Assembly: GCF_000312665.1 (NCBI RefSeq)
Contig: NZ_HF536772.1
Coordinates: 3,525,010 to 3,589,009, forward strand
DNA length: 64,000 nucleotides
Source of the DNA: Rhizobium mesoamericanum STM3625
GTDB lineage: Bacteria; Pseudomonadota; Alphaproteobacteria; Rhizobiales; Rhizobiaceae
Direction: 5' to 3'
Numbering within the stretch: position 1 is the first letter of the stretch; each line of letters opens with the position of its first letter. Made by a program: the position numbers and the translations under genes. Positions 47,801-55,480 of this stretch are shown piece by piece. Under the pieces are notes generated by a model. It was not told the DNA's origin, did no database searches, and worked only from the letters and a program-made list of their open reading frames with translations.

Positions 47801-48029
47801 CCCGATCCTGATGACCTCATTTGCCTTCATCCTCGGCGTGCTGCCGCTGGTGCTGGCAACGGGCGCCGGCGCCAACGCCCGGCGATCGATTGGTATTTCG
47901 GTCTTCAGCGGCATGATCGCATCGACATGCCTGGCGGTTCTGCTGGTGCCGTCCTTCTACGTGATCCTGCAGCACTTCGAGGAATACCGGAAGCGTCGCG
48001 CTGTCCCGGTGCCGGACGCGCAGACTTAG
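44877..48029 (+). CDS. RND family multidrug efflux pump
   Basis: A 1050-residue hydrophobe/amphiphile efflux-1 transporter (AcrB/MexB type) with twelve helices and two large periplasmic loops (about 30-335 and 560-870). The start ISRFFIERPVLSNVLALVFVLIGAVALFQLPVAQYP is classic. The proton-relay aspartates appear in GIVVDDAIVIVE, and ALSSKNAILIVEYAREKR in helix 10 provides the partner lysine. AGGAGG precedes the ATG, 34 bases after the adaptor gene. Probably expels lipophilic drugs or plant compounds. Confidence 0.96.
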   Translation: MISRFFIERPVLSNVLALVFVLIGAVALFQLPVAQYPNVVPPTVQVTTRYPGASAKTLVDTVALPIELQVNGVENMLYMQSTSASDGTYSLTVTFAIGTDPDQAQVLVQNRVAIAMPSLPEAVQVQGVTTQKKSTSILGFVSLTSPDSRYDSLFLSNYAVINLQNELARLPGVGNVNVFGAGQYAMRIWMDPDLLQARGLTPQDIINTVQQQSQEVTAGQVGLPPVPSGQDFQYTLNVSGRLNDAPDFENIIVKVDSQGGGRITRVRDIGRVELGAQTYSQSFLQNRRPATGIGIFQLPEANAIAVAESVRGKMAELAKSFPPGLEYSMPFDTTKFVKASIREVYVTLIEAGVLVLIVILLFLQDWRAMLVPATTVPVTIIGAFAAMAALGFTVNLSTLFAIVLAIGIVVDDAIVIVEGVSRHVEGGMPGRQAAETAMDELLGPVIGITLVLMAVFIPAAFLPGLTGQLYRQFALVIAATALISAINAITLKPTQCALWLRPPVPPEKRNFFYRGFNRAYDAAENGYSRLVGGLVRHSGIAVLVGLALIGVAFWGLSRLPTAFLPIEDQGYVLISAQLPDGASKERTDAVMQEVSKIAESTPGVDQVLTISGISVLDNSASLPNAGVAYVILKDWDVRAKEKGQDLLSIYQHLNGALESVMQARTLVLIPPAIQGIGNASGFTMQVLLKDGSFDFPLLQTLADTIVEHGNSQSSLQRLQTSFRADAPQLEVSVNRIKAETLGVTVGQVFSALSGYVGSSYVTQFNKFGRTFQVYVQAAPNFRVRPDDIRNLKVRAGDGTMVPLGTVIDVKSTPGPTLISLYNLYPTATIVGGPATGFSSGQALDVMEQIANQILPPGAGFEWTALSYQERAVGNQIYYVFGLAILLVYFVLAGQYESWILPFAVILAVPLALLGTVGALTTLGVANNLYTQIGLILLIALSSKNAILIVEYAREKRMQGMEIAAAAVLAARLRFRPILMTSFAFILGVLPLVLATGAGANARRSIGISVFSGMIASTCLAVLLVPSFYVILQHFEEYRKRRAVPVPDAQT

Positions 48030-48220
48030 GTGATGCGGCGACACGCCGCTGACCTGATACCGCATTGGGAATTGCTATTCCCGGCTTGGGAAACGCACGG
48101 GCGTGCTTAGCTCGATCGTCTGCCCCGTGGGTAGCAATAGCGCCCTCAAATAGAGGGTGAGGTGCAGCCTCACGATGCCGACATGGTCGACACTTGTGAT
48201 TTCCGCAAGGGAGAGGAACT

Positions 48221-48793
48221 ATGGAGCATTTCTCGTCGTCATCATCTTTGGAAATTGCATCCACAAAGGCTGGCGTGTGGAGAATGAAGCCTGGCGTGCC
48301 GGTGCTGGCCGTCGTCGCCTTGTTTGCTGGAGCGGCCTTGTCGCAACAACCGACAGATGCACAGCGCAACGCGATCAAGTCCGCCTGCCGCAGCGATTTC
48401 CTATCCGATTGCTCCGGCGTGATGCCGGGTGGCAAGGAGGCGCTTGCCTGCCTGCAGCAGCATGAAGCGTCGCTCTCGTCTGGATGCAAACAGGCAATCA
48501 GCGCGCTCGGCGCAAGCGGCAATGCAGCCACCCCGAAATCATCTTCAGGGGCAGAGACGGCGCCGGCAACGCCGGATGCCGGCACACCCAAGGCCGCCGC
48601 ACCGGCGGCGACAGCCGCACCGCAGCTTTCGCCGCGGGAAGAGATGACCATTGCCCGTGAGGCCTGTGGGCCGGACTTCCGATCTTACTGCCGTGCCGTT
48701 CCCCTTGGTGGCGGACGCGGCATCGCGTGCCTCAGGGAGAACATGGCGCGGTTGTCGCCGGCTTGTCAGAAGGTCCTGGCTCACGGGCTGTAA
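48221..48793 (+). CDS. Exported protein with two cysteine-rich (GLG1-like) repeats
   Basis: A 190-residue protein with a hydrophobic export signal (around VPVLAVVALFAGAALSQQ) and two copies of a four-cysteine repeat. Copy one is about 56-95 (ACRSDFLSDCSGV, then ALACLQQHEASLSSGCKQAI) and copy two about 145-187 (ACGPDFRSYCRAV, then GIACLRENMARLSPACQKVL). An Ala/Pro/Thr linker separates them. The repeat matches the cysteine-rich repeat of Golgi glycoprotein 1. GGGAGAGGAA supports 48221; an internal ATG at 48284 would give a more ordinary signal peptide. Likely periplasmic; function unknown. Confidence 0.75.
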   Translation: MEHFSSSSSLEIASTKAGVWRMKPGVPVLAVVALFAGAALSQQPTDAQRNAIKSACRSDFLSDCSGVMPGGKEALACLQQHEASLSSGCKQAISALGASGNAATPKSSSGAETAPATPDAGTPKAAAPAATAAPQLSPREEMTIAREACGPDFRSYCRAVPLGGGRGIACLRENMARLSPACQKVLAHGL

Positions 48794-48946
48794 TTGTCTT
48801 TGTTTTCACGGGCTTCGGCGCTCCTTTGTGGTGGTGCCGGATGTGCCGGTCGCGATTCGCAATACGCTTGCGAGTTCGTCAGACCTTAGTCCGATACCCA
48901 ATTGGTACGTGAGCGCTAACTGAACCTTGTCCTTCTGCCCCGAAGG

Positions 48947-49002
48947 ATGAGGGAGGCTTTAGGATGTCGCGGACAAAACCCTCCTGTAGCCTCCCTCCTC
49001 AT
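48947..49002. repeat. Long imperfect inverted repeat (RIME-like)
   Basis: Arms ATGAGGGAGGCTTTAGGA (48947-48964) and its near complement at 48982-49002 pair over about 17 positions with a 3-base bulge. An outer CCTTC/GAAGG hairpin (48931-48946) adjoins. The CCTCATCCTTCGGGGC... reading on the minus strand resembles Rhizobium-specific intergenic mosaic elements. Confidence 0.5.
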
Positions 49003-49111
49003 GATCGGACCTTGGTCCAACTATCCAAGCGCGCACCGTCTGCCTAAGTTGGCCCTGTCCTTCCGCCAAAAAAGGACACGCAGGGGCACCATTGGTCCCC
49101 TGAGAGGGCTT

Positions 49112-49142
49112 GAGAGGTCACCAACGGGTAGGCTGACCTCTC
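49112..49142. repeat. Hairpin with 9-bp arms
   Basis: Perfect arms GAGAGGTCA / TGACCTCTC with a 13-base loop. No T-run; not a canonical terminator. Confidence 0.5.
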
Positions 49143-49194
49143 GGCTCTCCCGTCTAGCGCAACACCCGACGTCGGCGACCCATCGCGTCCTGGC

Positions 49195-49213
49195 TGTGTA
49201 TGTGTGTGTGTGT
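49195..49213. repeat. TG microsatellite
   Basis: A TGTGTATGTG then (TG)n run, unusual in this GC-rich genome and prone to slippage. It lies outside any supported gene. Confidence 0.6.
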
Positions 49214-49593
49214 CGGCTTCCGTGAGTATCGACGTGGACAAGGCATGGTAGTACGTCCAATTCTCAGACGAGGTCCTCTTTCGAGGATCAGGTTTTGAAG
49301 TGAGTGGGCCTCGTACGAAGCTCCCGCAATTTTGGCCATCAAGAGTCCGACGCGAGTTTGGGATTGCTATCCAAGTCCGTTCAGACGGAAATACAGCTAC
49401 CGCTCTGGGCGGCTCCGCTCAAGCTGCTCTATCGATTTCCGCGATCAATTCCAGTTCGCCCTGCAGCGGTGACGGCCAGCCTCGTAGACCTATCGCGGTC
49501 CAATCCATCGAAGTCTCTATAGGAGTGGCTATCGTTGCCTGTGCGCAATCCGATACGTATGGTGCGATCATTCTCGTGCATTCGGATTAGAGC

Positions 49594-50562
49594 ATGATAG
49601 CGTCACAACTCGATTTCTTCGCATCCCCCCTTGCGCCGGCGACGGCAAAGACCGCCAGATCGCAGGTCGCTGCAAGAGTAGGGCAGGACGAGGAAGCCAT
49701 GGCCCGGCATCTGGAGGCGACCGGCAACTTTCGTATCCTGCGAAAGCTCCTGCCCCGATCAGTTGTCGAGCGTGCTCAGCCCGAATTTCCGCGTCGGGGC
49801 GTGATCCTCGACACGGAAACCACCGGCCTTAATCACCGCACCGATGAAATCATCGAGATCGGCGTTGTCGCCTTCAGCTTTAATGACGCCGGCGAGATTG
49901 GCGATGTGACCGGCGTTTATGGCGGACTTCAGCAGCCGATCATTCCCATCCCAACCGAAATCACACGGCTGACCGGCATCACCGACGACATGGTCGCCGG
50001 TCAGGTGATCGAAATTGCCCGCCTCAAGTCCCTCATCGAGCCGGCCGACTTGATCATTGCCCACAACGCTGGTTTCGACCGGCCCTTTTGCGAAGCCTTC
50101 TCGCCGATCTTTGCCCATAAGGCGTGGGCCTGCTCGGTCTCCGAGATCGACTGGTCGGCACGCGGCTTCGAGGGAAGCAAGCTGGGTTACCTGATCGGCC
50201 AGTCTGGATATTTTCACGATGGGCACCGCGCCGTCGACGATTGTTTCGCGCTATTGGAAGTGCTCGGGCAGACACGGCTCGATTCGACCGGAACGCCATT
50301 TGCGGAACTCTATCGTGCCAGCCAGCGGTCGCGGGTTCGCATCTACGCCGAAAGCAGCCCATTCGACATGAAGGATCATCTAAAGGCGCGCGGCTATCGC
50401 TGGTCCGATGGCTCCGACGGCCGCCCGAAATCCTGGTGGGTGGAATTGCCAGAGGAAGCGCTCGACGAGGAACTGCACTTCCTGCGGGCGGAGATCTACC
50501 GCTGGGATGCCGATCCACCGGTCAGATATTTAACGGCGTTCGATCGCTTCAGGAAAGTTTGA
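49594..50562 (+). CDS. DnaQ-like 3'-5' exonuclease with clamp motif and extra C-terminal domain
   Basis: A 322-residue DEDDh exonuclease. ExoI is LDTETTGL (about residue 72), ExoII is HNAGFDRPF and ExoIII is HRAVDDC. The N-terminus has SQLDFFASP, close to the beta-clamp binding pentapeptide Q-L-[SD]-L-F, which supports the start at 49594 although the ribosome site is weak. After the nuclease (about 68-230) comes a separate C-terminal domain (about 245-322: FDMKDHLKARGYRWSDG..., SWWVELPEEALDEELHFLRAEIY) resembling DUF5710-like small domains. Possibly a repair or proofreading nuclease outside the replicase. Followed 16 bases later by a DUF429 gene. Confidence 0.85.
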   Translation: MIASQLDFFASPLAPATAKTARSQVAARVGQDEEAMARHLEATGNFRILRKLLPRSVVERAQPEFPRRGVILDTETTGLNHRTDEIIEIGVVAFSFNDAGEIGDVTGVYGGLQQPIIPIPTEITRLTGITDDMVAGQVIEIARLKSLIEPADLIIAHNAGFDRPFCEAFSPIFAHKAWACSVSEIDWSARGFEGSKLGYLIGQSGYFHDGHRAVDDCFALLEVLGQTRLDSTGTPFAELYRASQRSRVRIYAESSPFDMKDHLKARGYRWSDGSDGRPKSWWVELPEEALDEELHFLRAEIYRWDADPPVRYLTAFDRFRKV

Positions 50563-50578
50563 ATGGTGGGGAAGGGCG

Positions 50579-51472
50579 ATGACGACCATTCTGGGTATCG
50601 ACGCAGCCTGGACCGTGACGCAGCCGAGCGGTGTCGCTTTGGTTTCCTCCACGGCCGGCAATTGGCGCCTGATGTTTGCGGGATCGTCCTATCGCCACCT
50701 CCTGGCCCACGCCGATGAGCGGCTGATCTCCACTTCCCGGCCTTCCGGCTCGGTCGCAGAGGCAGCGGCTCTCCTAGCCGCAGCCGGGAAAATCGCTGGC
50801 GCTCCTGTCGAACTTGTTGCCCTGGATATGCCCCTTTCTCTCGAGCCGATCACATCGCGGCGAGTTTCAGACAATCTTGTTTCGGCTGCCTATGGCGCCC
50901 GCCATTGCAGCACGCACACTCCGAGCGCGATCAGGCCCGGCAAGATCAGTGACGATCTCAGGAGGGGTTTCGAGCGTTGCGGATATGGCTTGCTGACCAC
51001 AGAGGTTGGCGTGCCGGGCCTGCTGGAGGTCTACCCGCATCCAGCCCTTGTCGAGCTGATGAGCGCCAAGAGACGGCTGCCTTACAAGCAGGGGAAGACC
51101 TGCAGCTACTGGCCAGCGGAAAACCCTGCCAACCGGCGCACCAAACTCTTCGAAACCTGGCGTGCAATCGTTGCCCGCCTCGACCAGAAAATTCCAGGCG
51201 CCTCGGTCGTGTTGGAGCTACCTCCGTTCGAGGCCCCAGCATGGCGGTTAAAAGCGTTTGAAGACATGCTCGACGCGGTCATCTGCGCTTGGGTCGGCAA
51301 ATGCGTTTTCGAGGGAACCGCAGTGCCATTTGGTGACGATGCTTCGGCGATCTGGATACCCCAATCAGAGCTTCTGGCGTCGCCGCAGGGCCGGCCGGCG
51401 GACGATCCGCCGTCGCTGGCAGGAAGTGCCAAGCGACTTACCGCAACGGTTCCGGTCAATACCAGCCGATAG
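50579..51472 (+). CDS. DUF429 family protein (predicted RNase H-like fold)
   Basis: A 297-residue DUF429 protein. Its start, ILGIDAAWTVTQPSGVAL, resembles the first strand of RNase H-like folds, with an acidic residue at D7. LVALDMPLS, the S-x-N/A-Y-GARHCSTHTPS segment, LLEVYPHPALVEL and the late DMLDAVICAWVG provide the family's other conserved acids. The family is predicted to be nuclease-like, but no member's activity is settled in my knowledge. It is 16 bases downstream of the DnaQ-like gene with a GGGGAAGGG site, so the two probably share a transcript. Confidence 0.85.
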   Translation: MTTILGIDAAWTVTQPSGVALVSSTAGNWRLMFAGSSYRHLLAHADERLISTSRPSGSVAEAAALLAAAGKIAGAPVELVALDMPLSLEPITSRRVSDNLVSAAYGARHCSTHTPSAIRPGKISDDLRRGFERCGYGLLTTEVGVPGLLEVYPHPALVELMSAKRRLPYKQGKTCSYWPAENPANRRTKLFETWRAIVARLDQKIPGASVVLELPPFEAPAWRLKAFEDMLDAVICAWVGKCVFEGTAVPFGDDASAIWIPQSELLASPQGRPADDPPSLAGSAKRLTATVPVNTSR

Positions 51473-51627
51473 CGTGGAACGAATCGTTCACCGCATGCGC
51501 AGCTAATCAAAACCATTCGCGTGAAAGCGAGAATGCCTCGCCAGAATTGCAACTCCCTTTATGCTGCTTCGCGAAATACTAGGGCCACCGGTCCGACTCC
51601 TGTCAAGGCGACCATATCGCTGGTCAT

Positions 51628-51864
51628 TCATCGGTCGCGCTTTAGACGCAGACGGGCTCCTGTGTAATCGCCATTGGTAATTTCAACACCGTGAGCGGCA
51701 TAGGCTGCTTTGATTTTTTCCTTAGTTGCTTCCGTGGCGCTGCCGGTAGTTTCGAAGCGATGCACGGTTGAAAAAGCGATTCCAGCTTTTTCAGCAAGTT
51801 CCCTAACCGACCATTTTAGGATGGCCCGCGCTGCTCTGTTTGCTTCCGGAGTGAGTGCCGCCAT
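51628..51864 (-). CDS. Small XRE-type helix-turn-helix protein
   Basis: A 78-residue DNA-binding protein. KWSVRELAEKAGIAFSTVHRFE is a typical XRE HTH, and the C-terminus ends GDYTGARLRLKR. The frame continues upstream, but the ATG at 51864 begins the recognisable domain (MAALTPEANRAARAIL). Such orphan regulators of this length are common in phage-derived or accessory regions. It faces the DUF429 gene, so it may mark the edge of an accessory block. Confidence 0.75.
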   Translation of the reverse strand: MAALTPEANRAARAILKWSVRELAEKAGIAFSTVHRFETTGSATEATKEKIKAAYAAHGVEITNGDYTGARLRLKRDR

Positions 51865-52067
51865 GATTGCTCTAAAAAATGAATACGCTTGTAGCGAAAA
51901 ACGCTTGACGTCCTCGGAGTGAACGCCTATGACTACGGTTGTAGGCAAAGGGCTGTGATTCTTCCAGCGGCATGCCCCTGTTTGTGCGCCATTTTTATCC
52001 AGGAATGACCGTGCCCAAAGCACGGGCTCGGTTTCGCACGCCAAGAATTTGGTGATCGGTTATTTAT

Positions 52068-52958
52068 ATGGAATTGCGTCAGCTCTCCTATTTCAAAGCC
52101 GTGGCCGAGGAACTGCACTTCGGCCGGGCGGCAGCGAGGGTGCGGATTGCCCAGCCGGCGCTCAGCAATCACGTCATGGCCCTGGAAAGGGAGCTCGGCT
52201 GTGCGCTGTTCATCCGCTCGACGAGGCGGGTGGAACTGACCAGGGCAGGGGAGACGTTCTATGATCGCTGTGTGCGCATCCTCAGCGAGGTCGATCTGAC
52301 CACCGAACTGACGCGGGCGGCCGGCGGCAGCCGCATGCGCCAGATCAAGATCGGCACCGTCTATCCGGCCACCATCGGCATGCTGCCGACCTTCCTTGCG
52401 AAGATCGCCCGCAAGTTCCCGGACGTGAAGATCCATATCGCTTCGGGCAACACCGGCGAGATCATCCGCAACCTGGAAAGCGGCCAGATCAATCTCGGCT
52501 TCATCCGCCCGGTGGAAAACATCGGCGCGTTGCGCTTCTTCTCGATTGCGCATGAACGCTATTATCTGGCGGTTGGCCATGGCAATCCGCTGGCCGAGCG
52601 CGACGAGATCACCATCGACGATCTCAGCGATCAGAAGCTCATCGCCTTTTCCAGGCAGAACCTGTCGTTTTCCGAGCGCTACTTCCAGGAGAAGTTCGAG
52701 GCCTACGACCTGGTGAAGAACATCGCCTACACTTGCGACGACACCTGGTCCTTGGTGTCGCTCGTTTCAGCCGGGCTTGGCATCGGCTTTGTCCCGGAAT
52801 GGACGCGCGAGCTTCCGAACCGCGCCTTCGAACTGAAGAAGGTCAGAGGCATCGACTTTCGGATCGGGCTGGGCGTCGCCTGGAACCGGGAGGATCCGAC
52901 CGCCTCGCGCGACGACATCGTCGATATCGCCCGGTCACTGGCACGGCCGGGGCGGTGA
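52068..52958 (+). CDS. LysR family transcriptional regulator (intact copy)
   Basis: A 296-residue LysR regulator. The winged helix is at 1-60 (MELRQLSYFKAVAEELHFGR, then IAQPALSNHVMALERELGC), followed by a linker helix and effector domain (about 88-290: KIGTVYPATIGMLPTFL, NLESGQINLGFIRP, GLGIGFVPEWTRE). From codon 49 on, the gene is repeated nearly identically at 63150, there without its first 48 codons. No strong ribosome site precedes the ATG. It resembles the BenM/CatM-like group; effector unknown. Confidence 0.9.
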   Translation: MELRQLSYFKAVAEELHFGRAAARVRIAQPALSNHVMALERELGCALFIRSTRRVELTRAGETFYDRCVRILSEVDLTTELTRAAGGSRMRQIKIGTVYPATIGMLPTFLAKIARKFPDVKIHIASGNTGEIIRNLESGQINLGFIRPVENIGALRFFSIAHERYYLAVGHGNPLAERDEITIDDLSDQKLIAFSRQNLSFSERYFQEKFEAYDLVKNIAYTCDDTWSLVSLVSAGLGIGFVPEWTRELPNRAFELKKVRGIDFRIGLGVAWNREDPTASRDDIVDIARSLARPGR

Positions 52959-53039
52959 GGGCGGTCGTGTTCGACTGACCCCGACGGCTCGGCTGGCATT
53001 CGCCGATCCTTGGTCGGCCTGCCTGCCGTTGAACATCCC
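52212..53039 (+). repeat. Left member of a long direct repeat
   Basis: Covers codon 49 to the end of the intact LysR gene plus about 80 bases of trailer, including an imperfect GCCGATC-CTT-GGTCGGC hairpin. It matches 63150-63979 with few differences. The two members bracket the carnitine cluster in the same orientation. Confidence 0.9.
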
Positions 53040-53334
53040 TTCTTTCGCCCGAGCCCCGCGTCCTGGGGTGGCTTCGTTGCCGGGAGCGTGACGTCATGCT
53101 TAGACCTGCGGGACCACCGTTTGATCCGGGTATGAATGGTTTCGACCAGTTTGCGTCTGCGCCGAAACTTCGGCTTCATCGACGGCAAGGAAGATCGTGG
53201 ACTTGGCCTCTACCGCTATTTGCCCGAGGCGCCGCACCGCGCACGCCTGGCTGCAGAAAGCCACGGGTCGTATGCTCGCACCGCCACCACACGCGCATTC
53301 GAATAAATTCTCACGCTGATGTTTGCCGCAGATC
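52959..53334. other. Gap between LysR and the CdhR-like gene
   Basis: 376 bases. The first 80 belong to the direct repeat. The rest (53040-53334) is unique and holds only a short frame around 53132-53300 encoding about 56 residues with no family, possibly a gene remnant at the junction. No transposase fragment recognised. Confidence 0.4.
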
Positions 53335-54291
53335 TCAATTTCGGGGCACCCCCAGCCGATTTCGCCGCGTCTCCCGCAAAGTCGACCCGAAATGACTGCT
53401 AAACGCCCTGGAGAGTGACGCCGCCGAAGCAAAGCCCGTACGCGCGGCGATTTCGTGCGCGGCGAGTGACGTTTCCTCCGCGAGGCTGCGCGCAACGTCA
53501 AGCCGGATGCTTTGATAGTAGTGGCCCGGTCCCATGCCGAGTTCCCGTTGAAAAAGACGCGCCAGAGTGCGGGGCGACGTTGCGGTCGCATCCGAGATCG
53601 CCTTGAGGCTGAGCGGGCTTTCGACGTGCGCGCGCATGTGAGCGACTGCTTTAAGGAGCTGCGGAACACGTGTCGCGAGGGAAAGGCTTCGCGCACCTCG
53701 CTCGTCCGGGACGCGCAATCGAGCATCGTACACAAACATGTTGGAGACATCGAATGCCAAGGCTCCACCACCATGGTCGCCGATCAGCTTGAGCATGAGA
53801 TCGACGACTGTTGTGGCGCCGCCTGCCGTGATCCGATTGCGGTCGATCACAAAGCGATCCGATGTAACCTCGACATCCAGATGGATCTCAGCGAATTGCG
53901 AGAGATCCTGCCAGTGTATCGTGGCTCGGTAACCAGCTAGCAGTCCCGCCTGTGCGAGCAACCAGGCGCCGCAGTCGAGTCCGCCGACGATGCCAATGGA
54001 CCGGCTTAGCCGCTGCAGCCGCTTCAAGACCGAGCTCTGTGCATGCTGGCGTGCGCCATAACCAGCAACGATGAACAGGATGTCGAGATTACGGGCGTCC
54101 TCGATGTCGCCGTCACAGCGCAAGAGGAGACCGCTGGAGCTGCGGACATCCGTTCCCTCCGACGACAGCAACCGCCATGCGAATGTGTTGGGACCGGCAT
54201 AATCGCGGGCCGCGCGCAGCGGCTCGATTGCACTGGCCAGCACCATGTTGGAAAAACCATCGAAGATTAGAAAGCCGCAGCTCAAACTCAT
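53335..54291 (-). CDS. cdhR: GlxA/CdhR-like AraC family regulator
   Basis: A 318-residue regulator with an N-terminal DJ-1/PfpI-like sensor domain (about 1-170: CGFLIFDGFSNMVLASAIEPLRAAR, then FIVAGYGARQH, GGLDCGAWLLAQAGLL) and a C-terminal AraC double HTH (about 215-312: SLKAISDATATSPRTLARLFQRELGMGP, then AHEIAARTGFASAASLSRAF). This is the layout of CdhR, the activator of carnitine catabolism in Pseudomonas. It is divergent from the BKACE gene of the same pathway, which supports the name. Binding-site not identified. Confidence 0.82.
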   Translation of the reverse strand: MSLSCGFLIFDGFSNMVLASAIEPLRAARDYAGPNTFAWRLLSSEGTDVRSSSGLLLRCDGDIEDARNLDILFIVAGYGARQHAQSSVLKRLQRLSRSIGIVGGLDCGAWLLAQAGLLAGYRATIHWQDLSQFAEIHLDVEVTSDRFVIDRNRITAGGATTVVDLMLKLIGDHGGGALAFDVSNMFVYDARLRVPDERGARSLSLATRVPQLLKAVAHMRAHVESPLSLKAISDATATSPRTLARLFQRELGMGPGHYYQSIRLDVARSLAEETSLAAHEIAARTGFASAASLSRAFSSHFGSTLRETRRNRLGVPRN

Positions 54292-54384
54292 TCTGTCAAT
54301 TCCAGCAAACTCTTTGGCAATTTATGCCAACAAGGTCCCTTCTGCAATTCGTATAGTAAATCGTCGAGTTAAGGAGGCCGTATC

Positions 54385-55278
54385 GTGAATTGGGACGTAT
54401 TCATTACCTGCGCAGTCACCGGTTCAGGCGGCACCGTCAGCAAGAGCGACAGGGTCCCGGTAACTCCCAAGCAAATTGCCGAGGCTAGCATCGAGGCCGC
54501 AAAGGCGGGTGCAGCTGTCGCTCACATTCACGTGCGCAACCCGGAAACCGGTGCGCCTTCGCGGGATCCCGCTCTCTACCGCGAAGTCGTTGCACGAGTG
54601 CGGGATTCTGGAGTGGACGTCGTCCTCAACCTCACCGCCGGAATGGGCGGCGATCTGGTGCTCGGTTCAGCGGAACAGCCGCTGCCATTCAACCCGAAGC
54701 AGACGGATATGGTAGGCGCGACCGAACGGCTCGTCCACATCGACGAACTGTTGCCGGAAATTTGCACGCTCGACTGCGGCACGATGAATTTTGCCGAGGC
54801 CGACTATGTGATGACGAATACGCCAGGCATGCTGCGGGCGATGGCAGCACGCATCCAGGCAAGCGGCGTCAAGCCGGAAATCGAGGTCTTCGATACCGGT
54901 CATCTCGTGCTTGCCAAACAACTGGTCAAAGAAGGGCTGATTGACGATCCCGTGATGATCCAGCTGTGCATGGGTATTCCATACGGTGCGCCGGACGATC
55001 CGAGCACGCTGATGGCCCTGGTCAATAATGTACCGGCGGGATGGACATATTCGGCGTTTTCCATCGGTCGCAACCAATTGCCCTACGTTGCGATGGCGGC
55101 GCTCGCGGGTGGAAATGTCAGGGTCGGCCTGGAGGACAATCTCTTTCTCTCGAAAGGTGTTCTGGCCAGCAACGGTCAGCTCGTCGAGCGTGCCGCATCA
55201 ATCCTCTCGGCAATGAACGTCAACATCCTGAAGCCCCAGGATGTTCGAGAAAAACTGAAACTGAGAAAGCGTTGGTAG
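54385..55278 (+). CDS. cdhC: BKACE family enzyme, probable 3-dehydrocarnitine cleavage enzyme
   Basis: A 297-residue beta-keto acid cleavage enzyme (DUF849). Zinc ligands H47 and H49 lie in [11 protein letters not shown] and the glutamate in RVGLEDN. It transfers the acetyl part of a beta-keto acid to a CoA donor. With 3-dehydrocarnitine and acetyl-CoA it would yield acetoacetate and betainyl-CoA. The specificity is inferred from neighbours (carnitine dehydrogenase and betainyl-CoA thioesterase), since BKACE members vary widely. The start is GTG with AAGGAGG about 7 bases upstream. First gene of the operon. Confidence 0.87.
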   Translation: MNWDVFITCAVTGSGGTVSKSDRVPVTPKQIAEASIEAAKAGAAVAHIHVRNPETGAPSRDPALYREVVARVRDSGVDVVLNLTAGMGGDLVLGSAEQPLPFNPKQTDMVGATERLVHIDELLPEICTLDCGTMNFAEADYVMTNTPGMLRAMAARIQASGVKPEIEVFDTGHLVLAKQLVKEGLIDDPVMIQLCMGIPYGAPDDPSTLMALVNNVPAGWTYSAFSIGRNQLPYVAMAALAGGNVRVGLEDNLFLSKGVLASNGQLVERAASILSAMNVNILKPQDVREKLKLRKRW

Positions 55279-55480
55279 GAATGAGGCAGGACCGATCGAT
55301 TTGACCGAAGCAGCCAAGACAGCGGAGAATTTTGCGACGGCATTCAATGCCGCCGGACAGAACTCGGCTATTGCCTGCAGCAACCTCTATCCCCTTTCCA
55401 TCTGCTTCGTTCCAGACAAGGAGGTGCGTGACCAGCAGCCTGTCAATCGATGAATGAGAAAGCAAAAAAGGGGAACAAAA

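Larger units (their letters stand above)
48794..49593. other. Gene-poor 800-base region with hairpins
   Basis: No reliable gene in 800 bases. The stretch holds a RIME-like long inverted repeat, a second hairpin, a TG microsatellite and a frame (49300-49590) that ends 4 bases before the exonuclease start but has atypical composition and no ribosome site. The base pattern differs from surrounding coding DNA and suggests old, decayed or mobile sequence. Confidence 0.55.

Noticed and set aside
49300..49590. A 96-codon frame ending 4 bases before the exonuclease gene
   Set aside because: No ribosome site, serine-rich random composition and no recognisable domain, despite suggestive spacing.
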